The notes below the pieces were generated by a model. It was not told where the DNA came from. It did no database searches and saw only the letters and a list, made by a program, of their open reading frames with translations. Positions 1 to 8,633 of a stretch of 44,944 bases of DNA are shown here, one piece after another. This DNA is from Psychromonas sp. MB-3u-54 (GTDB lineage Bacteria > Pseudomonadota > Gammaproteobacteria > Enterobacterales > Psychromonadaceae). Position numbers and translations under genes: made by a program. The stretch is from the NCBI RefSeq assembly GCF_002836415.1, contig NZ_PJBP01000122.1, positions 1 through 44,944 on the forward strand, read 5' to 3'. The stretch's first letter is position 1. Every line of letters starts with the position of its first letter.

Positions 1-166
1 AAAGCTGTAAAGCTGTAAAGCTGTAAAGCTGTAAAGCTGTAAAGCTGTAAAGCTGTAACGCTGTAAGGTTGTAAGGTTGTAAGGTTGTAAGGTTGTAAGG
101 CTGTAAGGCTGTAAGGCTGTGAGGCTGTGAGGCTGTGAGGCTGTGAGGCTGTGAGGCTGTGAGGCT
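1..166. repeat. 8-bp tandem satellite, locus 1
   Basis: Twenty perfect-length 8-bp units run without a break from the first base: seven AAAGCTGT, one AACGCTGT, four AAGGTTGT, three AAGGCTGT and five GAGGCTGT, then a partial unit. The variants sit in blocks, as expected if point changes were followed by local slippage amplification. The array may continue to the left of the window. It is not a CRISPR: there are no spacers. Confidence 0.95.
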
Positions 167-960
167 TAAATCCCTGCATATAATCTTCATTCGGTCGCAA
201 AAAGGTAGGTAATCGGTGCTCGGTGAAGCGTACCCTACGGGAATGTTATTTGTAGGATGCATTTTATGCATCGTTAATGACCACGGTTATGCCATCGGTA
301 GGATGCATTTTATGCATCGTTGATGATCACGGGTTATGTTATTGGTAGGATGCATTTTATGCATCGTTAATGTTGTTGGTGACGGGATTGATGAAATTGA
401 TAATGAATTTGGTGAATAACACAGACAATCGGTGCGCAGAGCGCACCCTACGGGTAGGTTATTTGTAGGGTGGATTTTATGCATCGTTAATGATGATTGG
501 TGCGCAGAGCACACCCTACGGGAGTGTTATTGTAGGATGCATTTTATGCATCGTTAATGTTGCTGGTGACGGGATTGATAATGAATTTGGTGAATAACAC
601 AGACAATCGGTGCGCAGAGCGCACCCTACGGGTATGTTATTGGTGGGGGCATGTTATGCACCGTTGATGTTACCCGGTGCTGAAGCGCACCCTACGGTTA
701 TGTCATTTGTAGGATGCATTCCATGCATCGTTAATGACCACTGTCGATGCAATCGGTAGGATGCATTTTATGCACCGTTAATGTTGCTGGTGACGGGATT
801 GATAATGAATTTGGTGAATAACACAGACAATCGGTGCGCAGAGCGCACCCTACGGGCATTTTATGCATCGTTGATGATCACGGGTTATGTTATTGGTGGG
901 GGGCATGCTATGCACCGTTAATGACCACGGTCGATGCAATTGGTAGGGTGCGCTTCGGTA
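167..960. repeat. Array of palindromic REP-like units (family D), block 1
   Basis: No gene is seen here. The stretch is built from two short units: one of the type TAGGATGCATTTTATGCAYCG, whose core TGCATNNNATGCA is palindromic, and one of the type GGTGCGCAGAGCGCACC, a perfect 7-bp-arm hairpin followed by CTACGG. They alternate with linkers such as GTTAATGACCACGG. A longer unit of about 75 bp (GGTGACGGGATTGAT... to the GCGCACC hairpin) occurs near 376-452, 563-632 and 789-857. A conserved joint (CATATAATCTTCATTCGGTCG) at about 176-196 links the satellite to the array and recurs near 5374. Short open frames across the region are products of the repeats. Confidence 0.9.
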
Positions 961-967
961 GTGCTAA

Positions 968-998
968 TAAAAAAAGCTTCTCAATGAGAAGCTTTTTG
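968..998 (-). terminator. Rho-independent terminator after pykA
   Basis: A hairpin with about 12-bp arms (AAAAAGCTTCTCA / TGAGAAGCTTTTT) is followed on the minus strand by an uninterrupted T run. It lies about 30 bp past the pykA stop codon. Confidence 0.9.
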
Positions 999-1024
999 CT
1001 TGATAGCATTAAATCCAGATTGAT

Positions 1025-2455
1025 TTAAACGGTAACGATTTTACACGTATTGGTTGAGCCTGCGTAATGATCATCACCGTGGGTGATGATGATAAGATCT
1101 CCCTCGTGCAGGTAGCCAGCAGCTTTCAATGTATCAATAGCATCACGTGTAAAGACGACATTATTGTCGGAAACTGACTTAAATTTAATCGGTGTTACAC
1201 CACGGTACAATGCACAATAACTTAATGTTTGCGGGTTACTTGAAAGTGCAAATATAGGCAAACCAGAGCTTAGACGCGACATTAATAAAGGCGTCGTACC
1301 CGTCGCCGTTAGGGCAACAATCGCTTTAATACCATTAGTGTGGTTCGCTGCAAACATGGCGGTTATCGCTAATGCCTCGGTAGGATCATCAAAGGTACAT
1401 TCCATGCGGTTTTTGGAAATATTAATGCTTGGGTGCTTTTCAGCGCCAAGACAAACTTCACTCATGGCTTTCACTGTCTCGACCGGATAATCTCCTGCAG
1501 CCGTTTCGCCCGACAGCATCACCGCATCGGTACCATCTAATACCGCATTGGCCACATCCATTACCTCGGCGCGGGTCGGCATAGGTGCACTGACCATTGA
1601 CTCCATCATCTGTGTTGCTGTGATCACGACTCGATTTAAACGACGCGCCGTACGGATCATGTTTTTCTGCACACCCACTAAACGGGCATCACCAATTTCC
1701 ACCCCTAAGTCACCACGGGCAACCATTACAACATCGGAAGCAATAATAATTTCTTCTAATGCTTCTTGGGTTTCCACGGCTTCGGCACGTTCTACTTTGG
1801 CCACTATTTTAGCATTACAACCCGCTTCTTTTGCCAAACGACGTGCATAATGAAGATCTGCACCATTACGCGGAAAAGATACCGCTAAGTAATCACAACC
1901 AATTTCCGCCGCCGTAATAATGTCTTTTTTATCTTTAGGTGTTAACGCCGCCGCCGATAAACCACCGCCTTTTTTGTTAATACCTTTATTGTTGGACAAA
2001 GGACCGCCAATAGTTACAACGGTATTGACTTTATTACCAACAACATTTTCCACCTGTAGTTGCACGCGGCCATCGTCAAGTAATAACAGATCACCGGTAA
2101 CGACTTCCTGTGGCAGCGTTTTGTAATCAAGGCCAACCGCTTGACCATCTCCCTGACCTTTTTCGATATCACTGTCCAGAGTGAATTTATCACCTACCAC
2201 TAAGTTAATTTTATTATTCTTAAAAGTAGAAACGCGGATTTTAGGCCCCTGTAAATCGCCCATAATGGCAACATCTTTACCCAAACGTGCTGCTATTTCT
2301 CGCACTTCATTGGCACGTCTTACATGATCAATGGCCTCGCCATGTGAAAAGTTCATGCGTACCATATTCGCGCCGGCTGCAATGATTTTTTCCAAATTAT
2401 TATCACGATCCGTCGCGGGACCTAAGGTTGTAACAATTTTTGTGCGTCTTAACAT
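1025..2455 (-). CDS. pykA: Pyruvate kinase II
   Basis: Converts phosphoenolpyruvate and ADP to pyruvate and ATP in the last step of glycolysis, in the cytoplasm. The 476-aa product is full length and follows Escherichia coli PykA closely from the start ([19 protein letters not shown]). It carries the pyruvate-kinase signatures MNFSHG near residue 35, [10 protein letters not shown] near 68, the active-site KVERAEAV (catalytic lysine) near 218, and TQMMESM near 282. The ATG is preceded by GGAG about 6 bases away. The gene lies 72 bp downstream of hexR on the same strand, so co-transcription is likely; no HexR-type box was seen in that gap. This is the AMP/sugar-phosphate-activated type II lineage by similarity; the effector was not deduced from the sequence. 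Confidence 0.96.
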   Translation of the reverse strand: MLRRTKIVTTLGPATDRDNNLEKIIAAGANMVRMNFSHGEAIDHVRRANEVREIAARLGKDVAIMGDLQGPKIRVSTFKNNKINLVVGDKFTLDSDIEKGQGDGQAVGLDYKTLPQEVVTGDLLLLDDGRVQLQVENVVGNKVNTVVTIGGPLSNNKGINKKGGGLSAAALTPKDKKDIITAAEIGCDYLAVSFPRNGADLHYARRLAKEAGCNAKIVAKVERAEAVETQEALEEIIIASDVVMVARGDLGVEIGDARLVGVQKNMIRTARRLNRVVITATQMMESMVSAPMPTRAEVMDVANAVLDGTDAVMLSGETAAGDYPVETVKAMSEVCLGAEKHPSINISKNRMECTFDDPTEALAITAMFAANHTNGIKAIVALTATGTTPLLMSRLSSGLPIFALSSNPQTLSYCALYRGVTPIKFKSVSDNNVVFTRDAIDTLKAAGYLHEGDLIIITHGDDHYAGSTNTCKIVTV

Positions 2456-2527
2456 TATCTACTCCAGTCATTAAAGTTATTTTAGGAATTAGCTTTTAGT
2501 ATTGAAAAGTATCAATGGGTAAAATGT

Positions 2528-3388
2528 TCAGTCTTCATTTAGATCGACTTTATCAAAGCGAGAGTCTTTAATCCCGGTTTTTATGCGTTTTAAATGTTCA
2601 ATAAATTTAGGACCCCGGCGTAATGTAAAACCCGTTGCTAAAACATCAATAATGACCATTTGTACAATACGGGATGCCATAGGCATATAAATATCAGTAT
2701 CTTCCGGTGCCGAGGCCGAAAGAACCAAGTCACTTTTTTCAGCAAGCGGTGAATGGTTCGGTGTTAATGCGATAACAAAGGCATTATTTTCACGCGCCAG
2801 TTGCGCGACTTCTACCAGTGCTTTAGTACGGCCCGTATGAGATATTAAAACAATCACATCCCCTTTACGACTATTGATACAGCTCATTTTCTGCATGACA
2901 ATGTCATCAAAACAGGAAACTGGAATATTAAAACGGATAAATTTATTTAACGCGTCATGGGCAACGGCAGAAGAGGCACCCAACCCAAAAAATGCAATTT
3001 TATCGGCTCGGGTTAAGACATCAACGGCTCTCTTAATGGTGGCGGTGTCCAGCATGTTCTTAGCAGAATCAAGGGAAGCTATTGTTGATTCAAATATTTT
3101 TGCATTATAGGCTTCCGGACCGTCATCCTGGTTAACATTACGATTCACATAGGGGGTACCTATCACCAGACTTTGTGCGAGCAGTAATTTAAAGTCAGGA
3201 AAACCCTTAGTATCAAGGCGTCTGCAAAAGCGATTAACCGTAGGCTCACTGACTTCAGCCATTTTAGCGAGTGTCGCAATACTGGAATGGATAGCGACTT
3301 CTGGAGATGCAATGATCGCCTCTGCAACCTTTCTTTCTGATTTACTGAAACTACCCAGATTTTTTTGAATTAACTCTAAAGTTTTCAT
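2528..3388 (-). CDS. hexR: HexR, RpiR-family transcriptional regulator of central carbon metabolism
   Basis: DNA-binding regulator that in other gammaproteobacteria controls glucose-6-phosphate, Entner-Doudoroff and glycolytic genes and is released from DNA by KDPG. The 286-aa protein has the N-terminal RpiR helix-turn-helix (ERKVAEAIIASPEVAIHSSI, then SEPTVNRFCRRLD at about residues 47-59) and a sugar-isomerase (SIS) domain from about residue 120 to 265, with IAFFGLGASSAVAHDA and VIVLISHTGRTKALVEVAQL. It is near-colinear with E. coli YebK/HexR. It reads toward pykA and away from glk, both expected HexR targets. A candidate HexR box lies 187 bp upstream of the start codon, so autoregulation is plausible. 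Confidence 0.95.
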   Translation of the reverse strand: MKTLELIQKNLGSFSKSERKVAEAIIASPEVAIHSSIATLAKMAEVSEPTVNRFCRRLDTKGFPDFKLLLAQSLVIGTPYVNRNVNQDDGPEAYNAKIFESTIASLDSAKNMLDTATIKRAVDVLTRADKIAFFGLGASSAVAHDALNKFIRFNIPVSCFDDIVMQKMSCINSRKGDVIVLISHTGRTKALVEVAQLARENNAFVIALTPNHSPLAEKSDLVLSASAPEDTDIYMPMASRIVQMVIIDVLATGFTLRRGPKFIEHLKRIKTGIKDSRFDKVDLNED

Positions 3389-3574
3389 ATTGTCCCACTA
3401 AGATAATTATTTTTAAGGTAGACTTGTAAACAACGACGAAATTGACTATCGGGAGATAGTTCAGGTGCGCTTAATTAATGTTTTATTAAGTTTGAAATGG
3501 CATGCGTCAAGTTGGAATAAAACAACATAAATCCCCGATAAATTAGCGCTCATTATAAATAACTTATATTGTCA

Positions 3575-3589
3575 TGTCATTTTATTACA
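3575..3589. promoter_or_regulatory. Candidate HexR operator
   Basis: The 15-mer TGTCATTTTATTACA matches the published-type HexR motif TGTARTTWWATTACA at every position except the fourth. It lies in the divergent hexR-glk spacer, where HexR sites are known in related genera. The assignment is a consensus match made by eye. Confidence 0.7.
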
Positions 3590-3597
3590 AATCAAAG

Positions 3598-3611
3598 TTG
3601 ATCAAGATCAA
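3598..3611. promoter_or_regulatory. Perfect FNR-type box
   Basis: TTGATCAAGATCAA is an exact match to TTGAT-N4-ATCAA, the binding site of the oxygen-sensing regulator FNR/EtrA. Its centre lies about 22 bp from the centre of the HexR-like box, so the two regulators could compete or act together on hexR-pykA, on glk, or on both. Confidence 0.65.
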
Positions 3612-3654
3612 TTTTAAAGTTTGATAATGTAAAAATGCAAGTGGGTACTTACTG

Positions 3655-3923
3655 GTATATACCCATGTTACTTCAATATGCTTTGTCAGGCGCAAGATCT
3701 TCGATCAGAGCAAGACGCAACATGAGGTAATGGTTATTCCCTTTTCGATTGGTGCAACGCAGCGCTGGTTTTCGAGCTTGCGCCCCGTAGGGCAAGGTAA
3801 ATTGTGCCAATCTGCGTTGTTATAAAATTTCTATGTAGAATAACTATACTTCAATTTTATGCCTAGCATCTCAGCATAATTTTCCTTGCTGACTTTGCAT
3901 CTTGAAGTATCATGGGTATATAT
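3655..3923. mobile_element. MITE-like element with 22-bp terminal inverted repeats
   Basis: The left end GTATATACCCATGTTACTTCAA and the inverted right end TTGAAGTATCATGGGTATATAT agree at 20 of 22 positions. The 269-bp interior has no open frame. It includes a GGTAATGGTTATTCC segment and a partner-like GTAGAATAACTAT, so the RNA could fold extensively. A related copy in reverse lies at about 40655-40762, and a minimal version made of the two ends joined lies at 14098-14141. The element sits between the HexR/FNR boxes and the glk ribosome-binding site. The in-frame ATG at 3912 falls inside its right end and is probably not the glk start. Confidence 0.75.
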
Positions 3924-3941
3924 AATTTTGGGAGAAACAAT

Positions 3942-4904
3942 ATGTTAGCAGTTGTTGCTGATCTTGGTGGAACAAATATTCGGCTTGCTGTCTGTGATTT
4001 AACCAGCGGTAAACTAAGAGAGTTAAAAGAATTTCCCTGTGCGCAATTCTTGAGTTTGGATGCCGCACTGATACATTATTTTGCAACACTACAGGATGAC
4101 GTAAAACACCTCTGTATTGGTATCGCTTGTCCGGTAGGCAACGATCTGGTCGCAATGACCAATTTAAATTGGCAATTTTCTCAGGCGGCTTTAAAAGCAC
4201 AATTACAACTGGATTCCCTCTACCTTATCAATGATTACACCGCTATTTCACTGGCTGTGCCTTTTATTGATCAGCAGGACAAAATTAAAATTGGCGGCGG
4301 GGAAGCCAACAAAAAGGGGGTCACAGCGGTTTTTGGTCCGGGCACGGGTTTAGGTGTTGCGCACATTATCAACGTGGCTAATAAATGGGTCAGTCTCGAG
4401 GGGGAAGGGGGACACGTTAGTTTTACCCCCAATACTCGAGAGCAAACAGAAATTTTATTGCTACTGCAGCAGCAATTTGATCATGTTTCTGCGGAGCGTA
4501 TTTTATCGGGGCAAGGTTTAGTTAATTTGTATAATAGCCTGTGTAGCTTAACGGGCGAGCAGGCCGTTTTTAGCGAGCCCAAACAGATAACTCAAGCCGC
4601 ATTAGCGGGGAGTTGTGAAACGTCACTGCAAAGCCTTAAGGTATTCTGTCAAGTGATGGGAGGCTTCGCCGGTAACCTTGGATTAAATCTTGCCTGTACG
4701 GGCGGCGTCTATATCGCCGGGGGGATTGTACCGCGTTTTATTGAGTTCTTTAAAGCCAGTGAATTCAGGGAGTTCTTTGAAGCCAAAGGTCGATTTAAAG
4801 ACTATCTTTCCGGCATACCAACCTATTTAATCACCCATGATAATCCAGGTTTATTAGGTGCAAGTGTTTATTTACGCCAAGAACTTGAAACTATTACGAA
4901 TTAA
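3942..4904 (+). CDS. glk: Glucokinase
   Basis: Phosphorylates glucose with ATP to glucose-6-phosphate in the cytoplasm, feeding glycolysis and the Entner-Doudoroff route. The 320-aa product matches the E. coli Glk length of 321 and has the ATP-binding DLGGTN at residues 7-12, the catalytic aspartate in INDYTA (D98), the GPGTGLG loop at 132-138, and EGEGGH at 153-158. I chose ATG 3942 because it gives the family N-terminus and has GGGAGA 6 bases upstream; an earlier in-frame ATG at 3912 lies inside the MITE end. The leader is unusually long because of that element, and the regulatory boxes lie about 330 bp upstream. HexR and perhaps FNR control are inferred. Confidence 0.95.
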   Translation: MLAVVADLGGTNIRLAVCDLTSGKLRELKEFPCAQFLSLDAALIHYFATLQDDVKHLCIGIACPVGNDLVAMTNLNWQFSQAALKAQLQLDSLYLINDYTAISLAVPFIDQQDKIKIGGGEANKKGVTAVFGPGTGLGVAHIINVANKWVSLEGEGGHVSFTPNTREQTEILLLLQQQFDHVSAERILSGQGLVNLYNSLCSLTGEQAVFSEPKQITQAALAGSCETSLQSLKVFCQVMGGFAGNLGLNLACTGGVYIAGGIVPRFIEFFKASEFREFFEAKGRFKDYLSGIPTYLITHDNPGLLGASVYLRQELETITN

Positions 4905-4938
4905 TAACAGTTAAATTGTTATTAGAGGTTGATTTTAG

Positions 4939-4972
4939 AAGCGGAGTTCATTATCATGCGCTCCGCTTTAGT
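4939..4972 (+). terminator. Probable glk terminator
   Basis: AAGCGGAG and CTCCGCTT form an 8-bp stem with a 14-base loop, followed by a weak TTAGTT tail. It lies 35 bp past the glk stop. The poor T run lowers confidence. Confidence 0.55.
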
Positions 4973-5059
4973 TAGACAATTAAGCAGCGGAAGATGCGTC
5001 TACGGTAATATACCGGAACGGCTTATCAACCCAATGTGAAATAAAATAACAAAGTTTTA

Positions 5060-5147
5060 GGTGACGTGTCCGAGTGGCTGAAGGAGCACGCCTGGAAAGC
5101 GTGTAAGGGGCAACCCTTCGAGAGTTCGAATCTCTCCGTCACCGCCA
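5060..5147 (+). tRNA. tRNA-Ser (anticodon GGA)
   Basis: An 88-nt class II tRNA with encoded CCA. The acceptor stem GGTGACG pairs with CGTCACC, the anticodon stem is CACGC/GCGTG with loop CTGGAAA giving anticodon GGA, and the long variable arm is TAAGGGGCAACCCTTC. The T arm GAGAG-TTCGAAT-CTCTC is perfect. It reads UCC and UCU serine codons. Confidence 0.97.
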
Positions 5148-5173
5148 TATTCAGTACCGACAGGTACAACTAG

Positions 5174-5214
5174 AACCCGCAACGCTTTTTAATCAAAGCC
5201 TGCGGGTTTTTTTA
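5174..5214 (+). terminator. Terminator after tRNA-Ser
   Basis: AACCCGCA and TGCGGGTT form a stem around a 19-base partly self-pairing loop, followed by seven T residues. It lies 26 bp beyond the tRNA. Confidence 0.88.
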
Positions 5215-5224
5215 TGCCTTCAGT

Positions 5225-5358
5225 AAAGCTGTAAGATTGTAAGGTTGTAAAGCTGTAAAGCTGTAAAGCTGTAAAGCTGTAAAGCTGTAAAGCTGTAAAG
5301 CTGTAAAGCTGTAAAGCTGTAAAGCTGTAAAGCTGTAAAGCTGTAAGGTTGTAAGGCT
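5225..5358. repeat. 8-bp tandem satellite, locus 2
   Basis: Sixteen 8-bp units, mostly AAAGCTGT with single AAGATTGT and AAGGTTGT variants at both edges. It starts just after the tRNA terminator. Same unit, strand and orientation as locus 1, but with a different distribution of variants. Because 8 is not a multiple of 3, any frame through it yields an 8-residue peptide repeat; such frames are artefacts. Confidence 0.95.
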
Positions 5359-6195
5359 AACCCCCCCCGCATATAAATCTTCATTCGGTCGAAAAAAGGC
5401 CGGTAATCGGTGCGCACCCTGCGGTTATGTTATTTGTAGGATGCATTCCATGCATCATTAATGTTGCTCGGTGCTGAAGCGCACCCTACGGTTATGTTAT
5501 TTGTAGGATGCATTTTATGCATCGTTAATGACCACGGCCGATACCATCGGTATGGTGTCTTTATGCACCGTTAATGTTACCCGGTGCGGTGATGTTATCG
5601 GTAGGATGCATTTTATGCATCGTTAATGACCACGGCCGATACCATCGGTATGGTGTATTTATGCCCCGTTAATGTTACCCGGTGCGGTGATGTTATCGGT
5701 AGGATGCATTTTATGCATCGTTAATGACCACGGCCGATACCATCGGTATGGTGTATTTATGCACCATTAATATTGTTCCGCGCACCGTTAATGTTGATCG
5801 GTGCGCGAAGCGCACCCTACGGGTTATGTTATTTGTAGGATGCATTCCATGCATCCTTAATGACTACGGTCGATGCAATCGGTAGGGTGCATTCCATGCC
5901 CCGTTAATGTTACCCGGTGCGGTGATGCAACCGGTAGGATGCATTCCATGCATCATTAATGACCACGGTCGATGCCATCGGTAGGATGCATTCCATGCAT
6001 CATTAATGACCACGGTCGATGTTATCGGTAGGATGCATTTTATGCGGCGTTATGATCACGGGCGGTGTTATCGGTAGGATGCATTTTATGCACCGTTGAT
6101 GTTAATTGGTGCTGAAGCGCACCCTACGGTGATGTTATCGGTAGGATGCATTTCATGCATCGTTAATGTTGCTTGGTGCTGAAGCGCACCCTACG
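5359..6195. repeat. Palindromic REP-like array (family D), block 2
   Basis: The same architecture as 167-960. The joint CATATAAATCTTCATTCGGTCG near 5371-5392 is followed by alternating TGCATTTTATGCA palindromes and GCGCACC/CTACGG units. A 65-bp subunit containing GACCACGGCCGATACCATCGG is repeated in tandem three times at about 5520-5765. No gene is present. Together with block 1 it brackets pykA-hexR-glk-tRNA in direct orientation. Confidence 0.9.
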
Positions 6196-6536
6196 ATCTG
6201 CGGCTTAAGCCTTACCTTTTTATGCTTAAAAGTGCACTGCTAAGAGACAAACAGATTAATTAGTTATAACCCAGGATAAATTAATTTAGCCAATAATTAT
6301 CTAATACTTTATTTTGATGTTTAGTTCACGATTTTGATTGTAATTTGTTTTTTTTATGAAAAATTAAGTTACCTTAATCGACCAAATATTATCCCTTCTA
6401 CTGATTTTTTAACTTATATTTTTGGTAGATAGATCAGGTCATTTTGATTTAAGACGGTGACAATCGATGATGGTGTTGTGTTTGGTGGTTATCCGCATCG
6501 TTGCCGATAAGAATCTAATAAATAATGGGGGGGATT
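6196..6536. other. AT-rich intergenic region
   Basis: Separates the repeat array from the HD-domain gene. It is very AT-rich, with poly-T and poly-A tracts, and presumably carries the promoter of the downstream gene, but I cannot assign one convincingly. No open frame or repeat of the local families was seen. Confidence 0.6.
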
Positions 6537-7007
6537 ATGAATGATATATCTCGTATAAAAAATTTAGCGATTGATCGTTACCATGGTGATCGTTTAGGTG
6601 ATAACGGACCTGCGCATTGGGATCGTGCCTGGGAAAATGCCAAAATGTTAATACCAATTACTAAGGCTAATGCAACTGTTGTACAGTTATTTTGTTATCT
6701 TCATGATTGTTGTGCTGTACACGACGGGCACGAACCGGAACATGGTCCTGCCGCCGCTTTTTTTATAAAGCAAAATAAAAAATTATTCTCTTTTTTGAGC
6801 GCAGTGGAGTTTAAATTATTGGTAGATGCCTGTGCCGGTCACACATTTCATCAATTGTCGCAGTCTGCGACAATTGGTACTTGTTGGGATGCCGACCGTT
6901 TAGATTTGGGCCGACTTGGTATCTACCCGCAACATGCGTTTTTTTCGACGCAGGCGGCAAAAAATCCGGCTGTTATTGAGCGCGCATACCAAAATAGCAT
7001 TACTTAG
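6537..7007 (+). CDS. HD-domain phosphohydrolase-like protein
   Basis: A 156-aa cytoplasmic protein with a probable HD metal-binding core: H26 in GPAHWDRAW, the HD doublet in CYLHDCC (about 55-56), a following histidine cluster HDGHEPEHG, and a late aspartate in CWDADRLDLGRLG (about 121-126). HD proteins of this size hydrolyse phosphate esters or nucleotides, but the substrate cannot be read from sequence. The start at ATG 6537 follows a run of seven G residues that can act as ribosome-binding site; ATG 6525, four codons earlier, lacks one. It converges on the norM-type gene and stands alone as a transcript. Confidence 0.75.
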   Translation: MNDISRIKNLAIDRYHGDRLGDNGPAHWDRAWENAKMLIPITKANATVVQLFCYLHDCCAVHDGHEPEHGPAAAFFIKQNKKLFSFLSAVEFKLLVDACAGHTFHQLSQSATIGTCWDADRLDLGRLGIYPQHAFFSTQAAKNPAVIERAYQNSIT

Positions 7008-7103
7008 ATTACTATGGCAATAATTTGGACTCGTGCCTATTGTGAAATAATCAGGGTTACCAACTGTTGCTTTTTTGATTTATCTGCTCGGCACTATTCG
7101 GCA

Positions 7104-8459
7104 CTATACTGCTGAGCACTTTTGTACCACCCAGAGACGTCTTCCTAATAATATGGCGGCAGTCGTTAAACCTACCGTAATACCAATCCAAAATCCTTTT
7201 GCGCCAAGTGCCGGCATAAATAGATCGGTCATTGCCAGGCTGTAACCCAGTGGTAATCCAACCATCCAATAAGCAATAAAGGTACGTGTAAATATCGCCT
7301 TCATCTCTTTATAACCACGCAGGGCACCAGCCGCTACAACCTGAATCGCGTCAACACACTGGTATATTGCGGAAAATATTATCAGAGTAACGGCTAATAA
7401 AACGACCTTCGGGTCATTAGTGTAAAGCAGTGCGATCTGTTCCTTAAATATCAAGGTTAATAATGCGGTGATCACCGAGAAAGATAAACCGACAATAAAA
7501 CCGGCATAACTGGCATTTTTGGCTTCCGCTTTATTTGCTTGCCCTAAGTTAAAACTGACCCGAATACTGACCGCATTGGCAATACTCATCGGGAGCATAA
7601 AGACCATGCCGGAAAAATTGATCGCAATTTGATGGGCTGCCACTATGCTTGCGCCTAATGGTGCGATTAGGAGTGCGACGATCGCAAAAATAGAGATCTC
7701 AAAAAATAACGCAATTGCAACCGGTAGACCGAGGCTAAAAATGGCTAATTGAGTTTTCAAGTTAATGGCAGAGAAGCGCTTAAATAAAGGAGTATATTGA
7801 AGTTTTTTAGTATGCCACACATAACCTGTCAGTGCCGCCAGCATTAGCCAATAAGCAAGGCTGGTTGCCACGCCGCATCCCGCGCCACCCATTGCCGGCA
7901 GCCCTAATTTCCCGTAGACAAAAATCCAGTTCAGTGGAATATTAATGAGTAATCCCATAAAGCCTATTACCATTGCAGGCTTGGTAAGTGACAGACCTTC
8001 TATATAGTTACGCAGTGCCTGAAATAATAAAAAGGCCGGTATAGCGGGTAAAATAGCGTACAGATAGCGAATCGTAATATCTTTTAAAATTGGATCTATA
8101 TCCATGATATTTATAAGGTAACTGGCGTTATATAAAATCAGAAAGGTGGGGACAGTCAGTAATAAGGCCAAATACATACCCTGTTGGCCGATACCGGGAA
8201 TGTTTTCTATATCGTTGGCACCATGGGCTTGTGCCGTCAGGGGAATAAGTGCCATTAACACACCGACGCCAAATAAAATACAAGGTAACCAAATGCTGGT
8301 GGCAACAGCGACTGCCGCCATATCATTTGCGCTAACACCTCCGGCCATCACAGTATCTACAAAACCCATGGCTGTTTGTGCAAATTGAGCGATAAAAATA
8401 GGGAAACTTAGCTTGAGTATTTTTCTGATTTCTCGGGAGTAAGGCACAAAACGTTCCAA
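7104..8459 (-). CDS. norM: MATE-family multidrug/Na+ antiporter, NorM-like
   Basis: An inner-membrane efflux pump that exchanges cations (Na+ or H+) for cationic drugs. The 451-aa protein has about 12 hydrophobic segments and the NorM N-terminal signature AQTAMGFVDTVMAGG (about residues 26-40) followed by SANDMAAVAVATSIWLP. Its length is typical of NorM/MdtK (about 457). The start is odd: the first plausible codon is TTG at 8459, with no clear ribosome-binding site, and the next internal ATG (residue 31) would remove the first membrane helix. An upstream ATT codon is another possibility. It is divergent from the patZ-like gene; the substrate is unproven. Confidence 0.9.
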   Translation of the reverse strand: MERFVPYSREIRKILKLSFPIFIAQFAQTAMGFVDTVMAGGVSANDMAAVAVATSIWLPCILFGVGVLMALIPLTAQAHGANDIENIPGIGQQGMYLALLLTVPTFLILYNASYLINIMDIDPILKDITIRYLYAILPAIPAFLLFQALRNYIEGLSLTKPAMVIGFMGLLINIPLNWIFVYGKLGLPAMGGAGCGVATSLAYWLMLAALTGYVWHTKKLQYTPLFKRFSAINLKTQLAIFSLGLPVAIALFFEISIFAIVALLIAPLGASIVAAHQIAINFSGMVFMLPMSIANAVSIRVSFNLGQANKAEAKNASYAGFIVGLSFSVITALLTLIFKEQIALLYTNDPKVVLLAVTLIIFSAIYQCVDAIQVVAAGALRGYKEMKAIFTRTFIAYWMVGLPLGYSLAMTDLFMPALGAKGFWIGITVGLTTAAILLGRRLWVVQKCSAV

Positions 8460-8633
8460 TTGAATAGAGGATAAAATTTAGCACTGATTTATACGCGTTA
8501 GGTGCTGCTATTGCAATCTTAGTAAGCGCAAAAATTATAGAGATAAATATCTTATTTTAAAAAGAAACAAAGGCATAAAAATGGCGGGAGCGTAAACTGT
8601 TCATATTTATCTTTTATTAAGGGCGTCTTGTTC

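Noticed and set aside
1-166. CRISPR array
   Set aside because: Units are 8 bp with no spacers, and no cas genes are in the window.
3912-3941. Upstream ATG as the glk start
   Set aside because: It lies inside the inverted end of the MITE-like element, adds 10 residues absent from the family and has no ribosome-binding site.
5220-5417. Open frame on the minus strand encoding LQLYSFTA repeats
   Set aside because: It is the 8-bp satellite read through; the 8-residue peptide period follows from 24 = 3 x 8. No ribosome-binding site or domain.
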